Shown here: in pieces, positions 18,378-28,466 of the stretch
Layout of the letters: each line of letters opens with the position of its first letter
How positions within the stretch are numbered: the first letter of the stretch is position 1
Assembly: GCA_030669345.1 (NCBI GenBank)
Contig: DAOVDX010000003.1
Location: 1-39,586, forward strand
Source: Methyloceanibacter sp.
Lineage (GTDB): Bacteria > Pseudomonadota > Alphaproteobacteria > Rhizobiales > Methyloligellaceae
Direction: 5' to 3'
DNA: 39,586 nucleotides
Translations under genes and position numbers: made by a program
The notes under the pieces: model-generated
What the model was told of the DNA's origin: nothing
The model's input: only the letters and a program-made list of their open reading frames with translations
The model's database searches: none

Positions 18378-19330
18378 AGCGCGTCGCCCGCATAGACCGT
18401 CGCCGCGCATTTGCGGCCGGCCTTCTTGAACAGCGAGCAGGCGCCTTCGGCGTCTTGCGCATTTGCAAACGGGCCCGCGATCAGCCGCCATTTTTTATCC
18501 GGAGCGCGGATGCGCCGGGGCTGCAGGCCGGCGACAAGCGCCGCATGTTCGGTCAAGAGTTCCCGCCACAGGGGTCGCAGACCGTCTCGCTTGGAGACTG
18601 TGCCGAGTTCGATGCCATAGCGGGTCGAACCATCATTGGCGGTACGTGGCAACACGGCAGGATCGAGGACGGCAAGTTCCGCCGGTACAACCGGAGCCGC
18701 CTCAGGCTCGAGGTCTGGAGGCATCGGCGCAGAGACGACTGCAGGCGGAGCCACCAGGACCGGCGGTGGGGGCGGGGCCTCTGCGACAGGAGCCGCGTCT
18801 GGCATAACGAGCTCCGGCTCTGGCTTGGGTTCGGGTTCGCGTACTGGCAGGGGCTCAGGTTCGCGTACCGGCGTTGGGTCTGTGGCCGCGATCTGCACCG
18901 GCGCGGCGACGGTCTCCACAATTTCGGTCTCTTGGGTGACCACTTCCACAGGCACTTGTTCGGGCTCCGCCTCGGCGAGGGGCTGCGGCTCGGGCGGAGT
19001 TGCGTCTTCGGAGGCCTGCGGTGATGCCGTCTCGGCAGGCTTCTCAGGAATTTCAATCGCATCCAGGCGCGTATTGATCGCCGTCATCTGCTCGGAGAGA
19101 CTAGCAAGCGAACCCTTCAATCTCGCGACCTGGGCGGCGTTGAGTGGTCCGGTGCCCGATGGGAGGGAGACCCCGCGCGTAAGGCCGGCGGTATAGGCGC
19201 CAAGCGCCGAAGGGTCCGTGAACAGGGTAAAGAGATACAGGCTCGACAATCCGCCAAGCGCGATCCACATAAAGGCGAAGATGCCTCGCGCCCAGCTCCG
19301 CGCGCCTTTTCGGCGACTTTTGACGACCAT
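18374..19330 (-). CDS. SPOR domain-containing membrane protein with Pro/Glu-rich linker
   Basis: N-terminal TM, repetitive PVREPEP linker, C-terminal SPOR-like domain (KKWRLIAGPFANAQDAEGACSLFKKAGRKCAATVY). Confidence 0.8.
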   Translation of the reverse strand: MVVKSRRKGARSWARGIFAFMWIALGGLSSLYLFTLFTDPSALGAYTAGLTRGVSLPSGTGPLNAAQVARLKGSLASLSEQMTAINTRLDAIEIPEKPAETASPQASEDATPPEPQPLAEAEPEQVPVEVVTQETEIVETVAAPVQIAATDPTPVREPEPLPVREPEPKPEPELVMPDAAPVAEAPPPPPVLVAPPAVVSAPMPPDLEPEAAPVVPAELAVLDPAVLPRTANDGSTRYGIELGTVSKRDGLRPLWRELLTEHAALVAGLQPRRIRAPDKKWRLIAGPFANAQDAEGACSLFKKAGRKCAATVYAGDAL

Positions 19331-19593
19331 GGGCTTTCGAGCCTCCGGAATGCGAGGTTTTTTGGCGCAGAAGCGACGTGTATGAGGGCTTTCAGTCAGA
19401 TTACCAGTCGCTTGGATCGGAGATTACTCGCTTCGCACCCACGGTCAATTTCTGCGTAGCAATTTAGTGAGCGCCATAGCGGAAGGGCTCTGGCCCTGGA
19501 AGGCTGTTTGGACTAGACAGTCCGCGTTTAGGGAAAGTTGGTACAGCCATGCCACCTTCGGCTGAGGCTTAAAGAGGCAACATACAGAACCGA

Positions 19594-20949
19594 ATGATGC
19601 ATTCATCTGCTCTCGCCATTGTCCTTGCCGCCGGCAAAGGCACACGAATGAAATCCGCGCTGCCCAAGGTGCTGCACCGCCTGGCGGGTGCGCCCATGCT
19701 GACCCATGTGCTGAACGCGGCTACTCAAGCCGGTGTTGGCCGAGGATGCGTGGTCGTGGGCCCCGGTATGGAAGAGGTCGGGGAGGCAGCGCTTGGGATT
19801 GATTCCAAGCTCAAAGTCTTCGTCCAGCCCGAGCAATTGGGCACGGCGGATGCGGTGAAGGCCGCCAGTCCTGCATTCGCGGGCTCAGATGGGCCCGTGT
19901 TGGTGCTGTATGGCGACACGCCGCTGCTCCGTGCAGAGACGCTGAAGGCTGTCTTGGGTGAGTTGGATGACGGCGCCGATGTGGTGGTGATTGGTTTTGA
20001 GGCGGCCGACCCGACCGGCTATGGGCGTTTGCTCTTCGACGACAAGGGTCGGCTCGCCGGTATCCGCGAGGAGAAGGACGCCAGTGACGCCGAGCGGACA
20101 CTGACACTCTGCAATTCCGGTATCATGGCGTTCCGCACGAGTGAGACGCTGACCTCGCTCCTCGGGAAAATCAGCAACGATAACGCCAAGGCCGAGTTCT
20201 ACCTGACAGACGCGGTGGCGTTGGCGCGGGATGGCGGGCTTGAGGCGCGTGTGGTGTTGTCGGACCCCGAAGAGGTTCTGGGCGTGAACTCTCGCGCCGA
20301 GCTGGCGATCGGCGAAGGCCTGATGCAGCAGCGTCTGCGTGAAGCTGTCATGGCTGGCGGTGCCACGCTGGTCGCACCCGACACTGTCTTCTTCAGCGGT
20401 GATACATCGGTGGGCCAAGATGTGCTGATCGAGCACAGTGTGGTGTTTGGCCCTGGCGTCACCATTGAAGATGGCGTCACCATCAAAGCTTTCTGTCATA
20501 TCGAGCAGGCAAAAATTGGTCCTGGCGCAACGGTGGGTCCGTTCGCGCGGCTCCGCCCCGGAGCGGCGTTGGCCAAGGATGCGCATGTGGGAAATTTCGT
20601 CGAGATCAAAAACGCCGAAGTCGCCGAAGGCGCCAAGGTCAATCATCTCACTTATATCGGTGACGCCGAGATCGGCGCGAAGGCGAATATCGGCGCGGGT
20701 ACCATCACCTGTAACTATGACGGCTTTGAAAAACATCGTACCGAGATCGGCGCTGGAGCTTTCATCGGCTCAAACAGTTCGTTGGTTGCACCAGTCAAGA
20801 TTGGCGCCGGGGCGTTTGTCGGTTCCGGCAGCGTGATTACCAAAGACGTGCCCGGGGATGCGCTGGCGGTCACGCGCGCCGACCAAAAAAACCTGGCCGG
20901 CTGGGCCGGCAAATTGCGGGCGCGGCGGACGCGCGACAAATTCAAATAG
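19594..20949 (+). CDS. glmU: Bifunctional UDP-N-acetylglucosamine pyrophosphorylase / glucosamine-1-phosphate N-acetyltransferase
   Basis: LAAGKGTRMKSALPKVLH and left-handed beta-helix hexapeptides with NYDGFEKHRTEIG. Confidence 0.97.
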   Translation: MMHSSALAIVLAAGKGTRMKSALPKVLHRLAGAPMLTHVLNAATQAGVGRGCVVVGPGMEEVGEAALGIDSKLKVFVQPEQLGTADAVKAASPAFAGSDGPVLVLYGDTPLLRAETLKAVLGELDDGADVVVIGFEAADPTGYGRLLFDDKGRLAGIREEKDASDAERTLTLCNSGIMAFRTSETLTSLLGKISNDNAKAEFYLTDAVALARDGGLEARVVLSDPEEVLGVNSRAELAIGEGLMQQRLREAVMAGGATLVAPDTVFFSGDTSVGQDVLIEHSVVFGPGVTIEDGVTIKAFCHIEQAKIGPGATVGPFARLRPGAALAKDAHVGNFVEIKNAEVAEGAKVNHLTYIGDAEIGAKANIGAGTITCNYDGFEKHRTEIGAGAFIGSNSSLVAPVKIGAGAFVGSGSVITKDVPGDALAVTRADQKNLAGWAGKLRARRTRDKFK

Positions 20950-21055
20950 CGCCCCAAACTGCGGGACATGACCGCAATAAAGGGACACAGCTCGTGAATT
21001 GCGACACAGAGCGTTGCCAGTTAGGCAAACGCGAAGCTGTGAGGGAGTAGGGACA

Positions 21056-22876
21056 ATGTGCGGCATCGTGGGCGCCCTGAGTAAGGGCCCAGTTGCAGAA
21101 TTGCTTGTCGATGCGTTGAAGCGCCTCGAATATCGCGGCTACGACTCCGCCGGCGTGGCGACGTTGGAGAACGGGCGCCTTGAGCGCCGGCGCGCCCAAG
21201 GTAAGCTGCGCAATCTCGAAGAACTCCTCAAAGCCGAACCGCTTCTCGGTAATACGGGCATTGGTCATACGCGCTGGGCGACGCACGGAAAACCCAGCGA
21301 GATCAACGCGCATCCGCATATGACGGACGATGTATCGGTCGTGCATAACGGCATCATTGAGAATTTTCGTGAGCTGAAGGCCGAGTTGATGGCCGAAGGC
21401 GCGCCCTTCACCAGCGACACCGACACCGAGGTCATCGCGCATCTCGTGACGCGTGAGCTGCGCGCGGGAAAAGACCCGGTCACGGCGGTCTTCCATATTC
21501 TGAATCGCCTGCAGGGCGCATTCGCTCTGGCGATGATTTTCCAGAACTACGACAACCTGATGATTGTCGCGCGCCAAGGCAGTCCGTTGGCGATTGGTTA
21601 TGGCGAGGGCGAAATGTTCGTCGGCTCCGACGCCATCGCGCTCGCGCCGTTCACCGACAAGATCGCTTATCTCGAAGACGGCGACTGGGCTGTCCTCACG
21701 CGGGAAGGCGTCGCTATTCGGGATCGAAAGGGTGCTGGTGTTGAGCGCCCCGTGGCGCGGTCGCAGATCGGCGGCCTTGTGGTCGACAAAGGCACCTACC
21801 GGCACTTCATGGCCAAAGAGACCCATGAGCAGCCGGAAGTCGTCGGGCACACCCTGGCGCATTATCTCGACCTGGCGAATTCTCAAGTCAATTTGCCGGC
21901 TCTGCCTGTCGATTTCTCGCAAATCAGCCGGTTGTCTCTGTCGGCCTGCGGTACCGCGTTCTATGCGTGCCTCGTGGCCAAATATTGGTTCGAGCGCTGG
22001 GCCAAGCTTCCCGTCGATATCGATATCGCATCAGAGTTCCGCTACCGCGAGACGGCGATGGAGCCTGGTGGCGTCGCGCTGTTCGTTTCGCAATCTGGTG
22101 AGACCGCCGACACGCTTGCCTCGCTGCGCTATTGTCGCGCGCAAAACCAACAAGTGCTGTCCATCGTCAACGTGCAGGAATCATCCATCGCGCGGGAGTC
22201 CGACGCGGTCCTGCCGACGCTTGGCGGGCCCGAGATCGGTGTTGCCTCCACTAAGGCCTTCACCTGTCAACTTACGGTGCTGGCCTGTCTCGCCATCGCG
22301 GCGGGTAAGGCGCGCGGAGTGATCGGGCCGGAACGTGAAGCTGAATTGGTCAAGGCGCTGGTCGAGGTGCCGCGTCACATGGCGACCATGCTGCATGACG
22401 AGCAGGCTTACGAGACTCTGGCGCACAGCCTGTCGAAGGCGCGCGACGTGCTCTATCTGGGGCGGGGGTCCAGCTACCCAATCGCGCTAGAAGGCGCGCT
22501 GAAATTGAAAGAGATTTCCTACATTCATGCCGAGGGCTACGCGGCGGGTGAGTTGAAGCATGGGCCCATCGCTCTGATCGACGAGGAAGTGCCGGTCATC
22601 GTCATCGCACCGCGCGACGATCTCTTCGACAAGACCGTTTCCAACATGCAGGAAGTGGCGGCGCGGGACGGCAAGATCATCTTCGTGAGCGATGCTGACC
22701 CTGCGACCACGGGTTGCGCCGACCAGACGGCGCTACCGGTTCCGACCGTGCACCCCTTCGTGACCCCGCTGGTTTATGCGGTTCCCGTCCAGCTTATCGC
22801 CTATCACACGGCGGTATTCATGGGCACGGACGTAGACCAGCCACGCAATCTCGCAAAATCCGTGACAGTAGAATAG
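21056..22876 (+). CDS. glmS: Glutamine--fructose-6-phosphate aminotransferase (isomerizing)
   Basis: N-terminal MCGIVGA nucleophile motif, LEYRGYDSAGVA, SIS domains, terminal QPRNLAKSVTVE. Confidence 0.97.
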   Translation: MCGIVGALSKGPVAELLVDALKRLEYRGYDSAGVATLENGRLERRRAQGKLRNLEELLKAEPLLGNTGIGHTRWATHGKPSEINAHPHMTDDVSVVHNGIIENFRELKAELMAEGAPFTSDTDTEVIAHLVTRELRAGKDPVTAVFHILNRLQGAFALAMIFQNYDNLMIVARQGSPLAIGYGEGEMFVGSDAIALAPFTDKIAYLEDGDWAVLTREGVAIRDRKGAGVERPVARSQIGGLVVDKGTYRHFMAKETHEQPEVVGHTLAHYLDLANSQVNLPALPVDFSQISRLSLSACGTAFYACLVAKYWFERWAKLPVDIDIASEFRYRETAMEPGGVALFVSQSGETADTLASLRYCRAQNQQVLSIVNVQESSIARESDAVLPTLGGPEIGVASTKAFTCQLTVLACLAIAAGKARGVIGPEREAELVKALVEVPRHMATMLHDEQAYETLAHSLSKARDVLYLGRGSSYPIALEGALKLKEISYIHAEGYAAGELKHGPIALIDEEVPVIVIAPRDDLFDKTVSNMQEVAARDGKIIFVSDADPATTGCADQTALPVPTVHPFVTPLVYAVPVQLIAYHTAVFMGTDVDQPRNLAKSVTVE

Positions 22877-22908
22877 TCTACAGCCTCGGATTTGCCTGAT
22901 TTCTTTGA

Positions 22909-24174
22909 TTGAGCAAGCACATGGCGGATCATCGGAAGTCCTTCCGGCCGCGCCGTCTTGCTTTTGACGGGCGCCTCCTTTCGCGCGGCTGCCTCTTGGG
23001 CGCCACGCTGGCGCTGCTGTGCGCACTGACGCCCGCGCAGGCCCAGAATGCCGGTCTGAGGAACGGCGCCTCCTCGCTAAACTCGGGCAATTACAACGCC
23101 GCAGTCCGGCAGCTCTCCGCCACGGTCAACGACAGGAATGCCTCGAAAGGCCAGGCGGCTAAGGCCCTGTATCTGCGGGGCGTCTCCTATCGCAAGCTGA
23201 ATCAGCAAGGCCGTGCCATCTCCGATCTCGGTGCAGCGATCTGGTTGGGTCTGCCACAGTCGGACAAGGTGAAGGCGTTGGTCAATAAGGGCATGGCCTA
23301 CAAGGCTGTGGGGCTCTCCAGTCAAGGTGATGCCGAGCTTGCCCGGGCCCGTAGCGCGTCAAGTGCCGCTACGGTCCGAAGGCTGATCTCCGAGGATGGC
23401 GGCGCTGGTGCAGCGACCGGCGATTCGGTGGAAGTCAGTTCCAGCAGCCAATCTCCATCGAGCGAGAGTATCTGGACCCGGTGGCTCCCGAGCTTCGGTG
23501 GCGAGGCGACGCCGAGGCCAACAGCAACAGCAACGCCGACACCGCCTCCAGCTGCGGCGCCTAAGCCATCTTCAACCAAGACCGCTGCAGCAGCGCCCAC
23601 CAGCGGATGGGGCGCCGACGTGAGCGACGGGGCGCCTAAAAAGAGCAGCTCTGGCGTGGGCCGCTGGTTTGAATCCATCACCGGCGACAGTGCATCGACT
23701 CCAACCGCAGCAGCGCCGTCCTCGACGACAGCCGCGGCACCGAAAAGCACGACAGCGCCAAAGAGGACCGTCGCTCCACCGACAGCCGCCAATTGGGCAG
23801 CCAATACGGAAACCCAAAAAGTGGCCTCGAAGAGTTCAGGTGGCGGTATCGGCGGATGGTTTGGGGGTTCGTCGAGTTCTAAGTCGAGCGCGCCCGCACC
23901 AGCGGCGGTACCGGCACGCGGTGGATACCGCGTACAACTGGCCAATAGCCGGTCGCAGGCCGATGCTAAGGCGTTGTGGAAACAAGTGCAGGCCAAGAAT
24001 CGCCAACTCGCCAGCGTTCAGCCTCAAATCCAAAAAGTTGAAATTGGCAGTTTCGGCACATTCTACAGCCTAAGAGTTGGGCCCTATGCCAGCCGGTCGC
24101 AAAGCACCAAGGTCTGCAACGCCCTGAAACGAAGCGGCACGGATTGCTCAGTCGTGTCGCCGGACGGGCCCTGA
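22909..24174 (+). CDS. TPR-like plus SPOR domain exported protein
   Basis: Signal peptide (ALLCALTPAQAQ), TPR-like N-terminal region, low-complexity Pro/Ala/Ser linker, C-terminal SPOR (GGYRVQLANSRSQADAKALWKQVQ...FYSLRVGPYASRSQSTKVCNALKRSGTDC). Confidence 0.85.
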   Translation: MSKHMADHRKSFRPRRLAFDGRLLSRGCLLGATLALLCALTPAQAQNAGLRNGASSLNSGNYNAAVRQLSATVNDRNASKGQAAKALYLRGVSYRKLNQQGRAISDLGAAIWLGLPQSDKVKALVNKGMAYKAVGLSSQGDAELARARSASSAATVRRLISEDGGAGAATGDSVEVSSSSQSPSSESIWTRWLPSFGGEATPRPTATATPTPPPAAAPKPSSTKTAAAAPTSGWGADVSDGAPKKSSSGVGRWFESITGDSASTPTAAAPSSTTAAAPKSTTAPKRTVAPPTAANWAANTETQKVASKSSGGGIGGWFGGSSSSKSSAPAPAAVPARGGYRVQLANSRSQADAKALWKQVQAKNRQLASVQPQIQKVEIGSFGTFYSLRVGPYASRSQSTKVCNALKRSGTDCSVVSPDGP

Positions 24175-24323
24175 TTTTAAAAAACAGACGCGATCCGAAA
24201 GTAGGCTTGCCAGCGCGCCTGCATTCAGCCATGCCTCATCCCAAATCAGACCCGGCTGGAACGGGCGCACATCGAACCGTGTTAAATTGAGCACCCCTGT
24301 TTTCCAACATTTTCTAAGGCCGC

Positions 24324-25115
24324 ATGACCTCTAAAACGCCTCAAAACAAGGGCCCGAAGCCAGGGTCCAAGAAGCAAGACCCGAATCAAGACGACCCCGG
24401 CCTGTTCGGCGCGTTGGAGCCCACTTCGTCGCATCTGGGCGCGCGGCTGCGTGGCTATTTCCTGACGGGCCTCATCATTGTCGGGCCGGTGGCCATCACC
24501 GTCTATGTGGTTTGGTGGTTCATCAACCTGATCGACGGCTGGGTGAAACCGCTCATCCCGGAGGCCTATCTGCCGGAGAATTATCTGCCTTTCACGGTGC
24601 CAGGCGTCGGGCTGATCGTGGGCATCTTGGCCCTGATGCTCATCGGCGCGCTGATCGCCAATCTGTTTGGCCGCTCGATTGTCAGCTACGGCGAGATGAT
24701 GCTCGATCGCATGCCGGTCGTGCGCGGCGTCTATAAGTTGTTGAAGCAGATCTTCACCACCGTGTTCTCTAAGACGGGCACGTCGTTCAAGCGTGTGGGG
24801 CTGATCGAGTTTCCACGGCGGGGGCTCTTCGCGGTGGTGTTCGTCTCAAACGAGCCGCCGAACGAGGTGAAGGAGAAGGTGGGCAATGGCGAGGAGCTGA
24901 TGACCGTGTTCCTGCCGAATGCACCGAACCCAACCACAGGTTTCGTGCTGTTCATGCCGAAGAAGGACGTCACCCTGCTCGATATGTCTGTCGAGGACGG
25001 AGCTAAGCTCGTGGTTTCTGCGGGTCTTGTTGCGCCGCCTCAAGAGGCGCTTCAGAAGTTCGCGGAAAGCACCGAGGCGGACAAGCCTGCTCCTAAGCGG
25101 AGCCCCGCCTCCTAG
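24324..25115 (+). CDS. DUF502 domain-containing membrane protein
   Basis: DUF502 pattern (LRGYFLTGLIIVGPVAITVYVVWWFINLID, RMPVVRGVYKLLKQI, VFLPNAPNPTTGFVLFMPKKDV). Confidence 0.92.
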   Translation: MTSKTPQNKGPKPGSKKQDPNQDDPGLFGALEPTSSHLGARLRGYFLTGLIIVGPVAITVYVVWWFINLIDGWVKPLIPEAYLPENYLPFTVPGVGLIVGILALMLIGALIANLFGRSIVSYGEMMLDRMPVVRGVYKLLKQIFTTVFSKTGTSFKRVGLIEFPRRGLFAVVFVSNEPPNEVKEKVGNGEELMTVFLPNAPNPTTGFVLFMPKKDVTLLDMSVEDGAKLVVSAGLVAPPQEALQKFAESTEADKPAPKRSPAS

Positions 25116-25198
25116 GCATGAGTTTATTTGGTGGTCAGTCCTGACGTCCGCAGCGTGTAGATGTAGATCGAAACGCCCGATCATGTCATGATCGCGGC

Positions 25199-25951
25199 AT
25201 GGACCTAGGACCCACACAGAAATCCCGAGTGCACATTGCCGGGCTGTCTTCGAAGCAGTTCGTGTTCTTGGGCATCGTGGGCGTAATTGTGGTTGTGGGC
25301 GTCGTCCTCCGCAACGTCGATTTTTCTGGTGCGCCAGCCGGGGAGGAGACGGCGCCGGTTGCGGCCGAGGCTTCCCCACCCGAGGCTGACGCGCCTGAGG
25401 CCGCCACGGCGCCGATGGAAAAAACGAGCACCGAACGTCTTCCCGCGCCACCGCCCGTCACGCAAGAAGCCGCAATCCCTCCGAGCCCACAGGTTGAGCC
25501 GACGGGTGATGCCGCTGAGAAGCCTCTGCTGACCGGGGATGCGGCCGAGCCGTCGCTGCCAAGCTCCGACATGATCCTCGTCGCCAGAAGGCCCGTCGAA
25601 TTGCTGGCAGAGCCGTCAGCCGATGCGACGGTGATGTTCGGCTTCCCTGCCGGGCGGCCGTTCCGTGTGATCGGGGAGGAGGGAGGCTTCGTCCAAATCC
25701 GGGACGAGCAAAGTGGTGCGAGCGGCTGGATCGATAAGACCGCACTTGCGGCGCCGCCACCGCGTGCGCCTGTTGTCACGAGACGTTCGCCGTCGAAGCC
25801 GGGCGCAGCGGGGCGAGGGTCCTCACCGAGACGGAACGCGAAGCAGAGCGATTCGTCCATTACCGACGAGCTCGAGAGGAACGTCGAGCCGCCGAAACGT
25901 CCTGGCTTGTTCGGCGGACGTGGCCTCTTCGGCGGTCTTTTCCGCAACTAA
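25199..25951 (+). CDS. SH3-like domain membrane-anchored protein
   Basis: N-terminal TM segment, Pro/Ala-rich linker, bacterial SH3-like segment (PVELLAEPSADATVMFGFPAGRPFRVIGEEGGFVQIRDEQSGASGWI). Confidence 0.75.
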   Translation: MDLGPTQKSRVHIAGLSSKQFVFLGIVGVIVVVGVVLRNVDFSGAPAGEETAPVAAEASPPEADAPEAATAPMEKTSTERLPAPPPVTQEAAIPPSPQVEPTGDAAEKPLLTGDAAEPSLPSSDMILVARRPVELLAEPSADATVMFGFPAGRPFRVIGEEGGFVQIRDEQSGASGWIDKTALAAPPPRAPVVTRRSPSKPGAAGRGSSPRRNAKQSDSSITDELERNVEPPKRPGLFGGRGLFGGLFRN

Positions 25952-25956
25952 CTCGC

Positions 25957-28074
25957 TCAGCCGGCTCGCATCAACCGAACAGCATCGTCACGCTCGAACA
26001 GATAGAGCAGGAGCCGCAACGACTCTGCGTCCTTCTCTTTGAGTGCAGGGTCGTGGGCGAGCTTCAGCCGTGCCGCGTCGCGCGCTCCTTCCAACAGATC
26101 GCGATGGTCCGGCAGGACGGCTATGCGAAATGCGGGTAGGCCGCTTTGCTTTGTGCCAAGCATTTCGCCGCCACCTCGGAGTCGCAAATCCTCCTCGGCA
26201 ATGACGAAGCCATCCTCTGTCGTTCGCATCACCTTCAGCCGCTCGTGCACATTGTCGGACAGAGGCGAGCGATAGAGCAGGATGCAAGAGGACACCGCCG
26301 CGCCACGGCCGACGCGACCACGCAATTGATGAAGCTGCGCTAAGCCAAAGCGCTCCGCGTGTTCGATAATCATGATGGTGGCGTTGGGAACATCGACGCC
26401 GACCTCGATGACCGTGGTGGATACGAGAATGGAAAGTTCGCCGGACGCGAAGCCCGCCATCACCGCGTCTTTGTCCTTGCCGGAAAGCTGGCCGTGCACG
26501 AGGCCGACTTTGTCTCCGAACTTAGCGTGGAGCGTGGCGTAGCGCTCCTCCGCTGCGGCAGCGTCGATCAGCTCGGATTCGGCGACGAGCGGACAGACCC
26601 AATAGACCTGGGCGCCCTCGGCCACGGCGCGCCCCACGCCATCGACCACCTCGTCGAGACGTTCGAGGGGCACAGTGCGGGTGACAATCGGCTTCCGTCC
26701 TAGTGGCTTCTCGTCGAGCCTCGATACGTCCATGTCGCCATAGCTCGTCAACAAAAGCGTACGTGGGATCGGCGTCGCCGTCATTACCAAAAGTTCGGCG
26801 CCAGTTCCGGTGGCTTTGGCTTGCAGCGCCAAGCGTTGATGCACGCCGAAGCGGTGTTGCTCGTCAATCACAGCAAAGCCAAGATCCCGGAACTGGATGG
26901 TCTCTTGGAACAGCGCATGGGTGCCGATGAGGATGTCGATGTCGCCAGCCTTCAAGGCTTTCAGGATCGCCTCGCGCCCCCGCCCACGCTCCCGGCCCGT
27001 GAGTAGCGCCACGCGCAAATTCGCCGTCTCGGCGAAGCTGCTGATCGTTGCGAGATGCTGCCTCGCCAGAAGCTCGGTCGGCGCCATGAGGGCAGTTTGG
27101 GTGCCTGCTTCAATCGCGTTGGCCATGGCCAACAGTGCGACCACGGTTTTGCCGCTTCCCACGTCACCTTGCAGTAGCCGAAGCATACGGTCGGGGCTGG
27201 TAAGATCGCCATCAATCTCGGCGAGAGCATTCTCTTGCGCGCCCGTCAGGGCAAAGGGCAGGGCGTCTTGGATGGCCTTGCGTAGTTTGCCAGACGCTTT
27301 CAGTTCCCGGCCAGCGCGTTTCTTCAGGCGCTGACGAATGATGGCGAGTGCAAGCTGGTTAGCCAGAAGTTCGTCATAAGCCAGCCGCGCCCGTGCTGGC
27401 GCCGAAGGCAAAAGGTCGGCCTCGGTTTCTGGTGCATGAAGCGTCTTGATGGCTTGCGCGAAAGTCGGCCATTCGTTCTTGGCGAGGAAATCTGCATCGA
27501 TCCACTCAGGTAGATCGGGGATCTGGGCTAGAGCGCCGGCAATCGCCTTCCGCAAAGTCGCATTGGTGAGCCCCGCAGTCAGCGGGTAGATGGGCTCAAT
27601 GGGTGGCAACGTGTCGGAGCCATCCGCCACCGCCACGTGATCGGGATGAGGTATCTGCAAAGAGCCGTCATAGGATTCGATCCTGCCGGAGATGATGCGC
27701 TTGGCGTCCACCGGCAGCAGACGCTTCAAATATGAATGATCGGCCCTGAAATAGGTGAGCTCCAGCGCGCCGGAGTCGTCCTCGACCAACACCCGGTAGG
27801 GCGCCCGAGAGTTCCTTCGACTACCGCCAGGGCGATGCTCGGTGACCGTCACTTCAAGAGTCGCCAGCTCCCCAACCGTGGCATCGGCGATTCGCGGAAT
27901 GAGCGCCCGGTCCACCAGGCTCACGGGCAAATGCCACAGAAGATCGACTGTCCGGGCATGGGCGCCCTGGTAGCGTGGTGCCACCAAGCGGTTGAGCAGC
28001 CCTTCGATACGGGGGCCTACGCCCTTCAGAGCGCGGGCGGAGGCGAATAGAGGGGCTAACCGGGGTGGACGCAT
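25957..28074 (-). CDS. recG: ATP-dependent DNA helicase RecG
   Basis: RecG motifs (LLQGDVGSGKTVVALLAM, DEQHRFGVHQR, VMTATPIPRTL, HGQLSGKDKDAVM, QLRGRVGRG). Confidence 0.97.
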   Translation of the reverse strand: MRPPRLAPLFASARALKGVGPRIEGLLNRLVAPRYQGAHARTVDLLWHLPVSLVDRALIPRIADATVGELATLEVTVTEHRPGGSRRNSRAPYRVLVEDDSGALELTYFRADHSYLKRLLPVDAKRIISGRIESYDGSLQIPHPDHVAVADGSDTLPPIEPIYPLTAGLTNATLRKAIAGALAQIPDLPEWIDADFLAKNEWPTFAQAIKTLHAPETEADLLPSAPARARLAYDELLANQLALAIIRQRLKKRAGRELKASGKLRKAIQDALPFALTGAQENALAEIDGDLTSPDRMLRLLQGDVGSGKTVVALLAMANAIEAGTQTALMAPTELLARQHLATISSFAETANLRVALLTGRERGRGREAILKALKAGDIDILIGTHALFQETIQFRDLGFAVIDEQHRFGVHQRLALQAKATGTGAELLVMTATPIPRTLLLTSYGDMDVSRLDEKPLGRKPIVTRTVPLERLDEVVDGVGRAVAEGAQVYWVCPLVAESELIDAAAAEERYATLHAKFGDKVGLVHGQLSGKDKDAVMAGFASGELSILVSTTVIEVGVDVPNATIMIIEHAERFGLAQLHQLRGRVGRGAAVSSCILLYRSPLSDNVHERLKVMRTTEDGFVIAEEDLRLRGGGEMLGTKQSGLPAFRIAVLPDHRDLLEGARDAARLKLAHDPALKEKDAESLRLLLYLFERDDAVRLMRAG

Positions 28075-28167
28075 GGAATTCCCGTGTATAACGGCACGGC
28101 GGAGCCGAGCTTTGAATCGGTAGGCCCGCTTGTTCTAACCCACCGCTTAAGACTGAAAGCATGGATC

Positions 28168-28440
28168 ATGTCGAGTGATCTTGGAATGCGCCGGCGCCGG
28201 GCAGTATGGCGGGCGACTCACCGGGGCTCTAAGGAGATGGATCACTTGCTTGGTGGCTATACCAAGCAAGCCATCGACAGCATGAATGGTGACGAAATCG
28301 CCGTGCTCGAGCGTCTGATTGAGACGGCGGACCCGCAGATTGAGCTTTGCTTATATGAGGGCTACTCGCTAGACGACGCCGAGCTCGACGCGCTCATGGT
28401 GCGCATGCGGAGCTTCCACGGCCTGCCCAAAGCCAGCTAG
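28168..28440 (+). CDS. sdhE: Succinate dehydrogenase assembly factor (SdhE/DUF339)
   Basis: RRRRAVWRATHRGSKEMDHLLGGY variant of the RGxxE motif; location between recG and mfd. Confidence 0.9.
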   Translation: MSSDLGMRRRRAVWRATHRGSKEMDHLLGGYTKQAIDSMNGDEIAVLERLIETADPQIELCLYEGYSLDDAELDALMVRMRSFHGLPKAS

Positions 28441-28466
28441 AGACGAGCTAAACCGACAATCCCGCC

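Noticed and set aside
20942-21922. 326-aa minus-strand ORF opposite glmS
   Set aside because: Shadow of glmS; no independent evidence.
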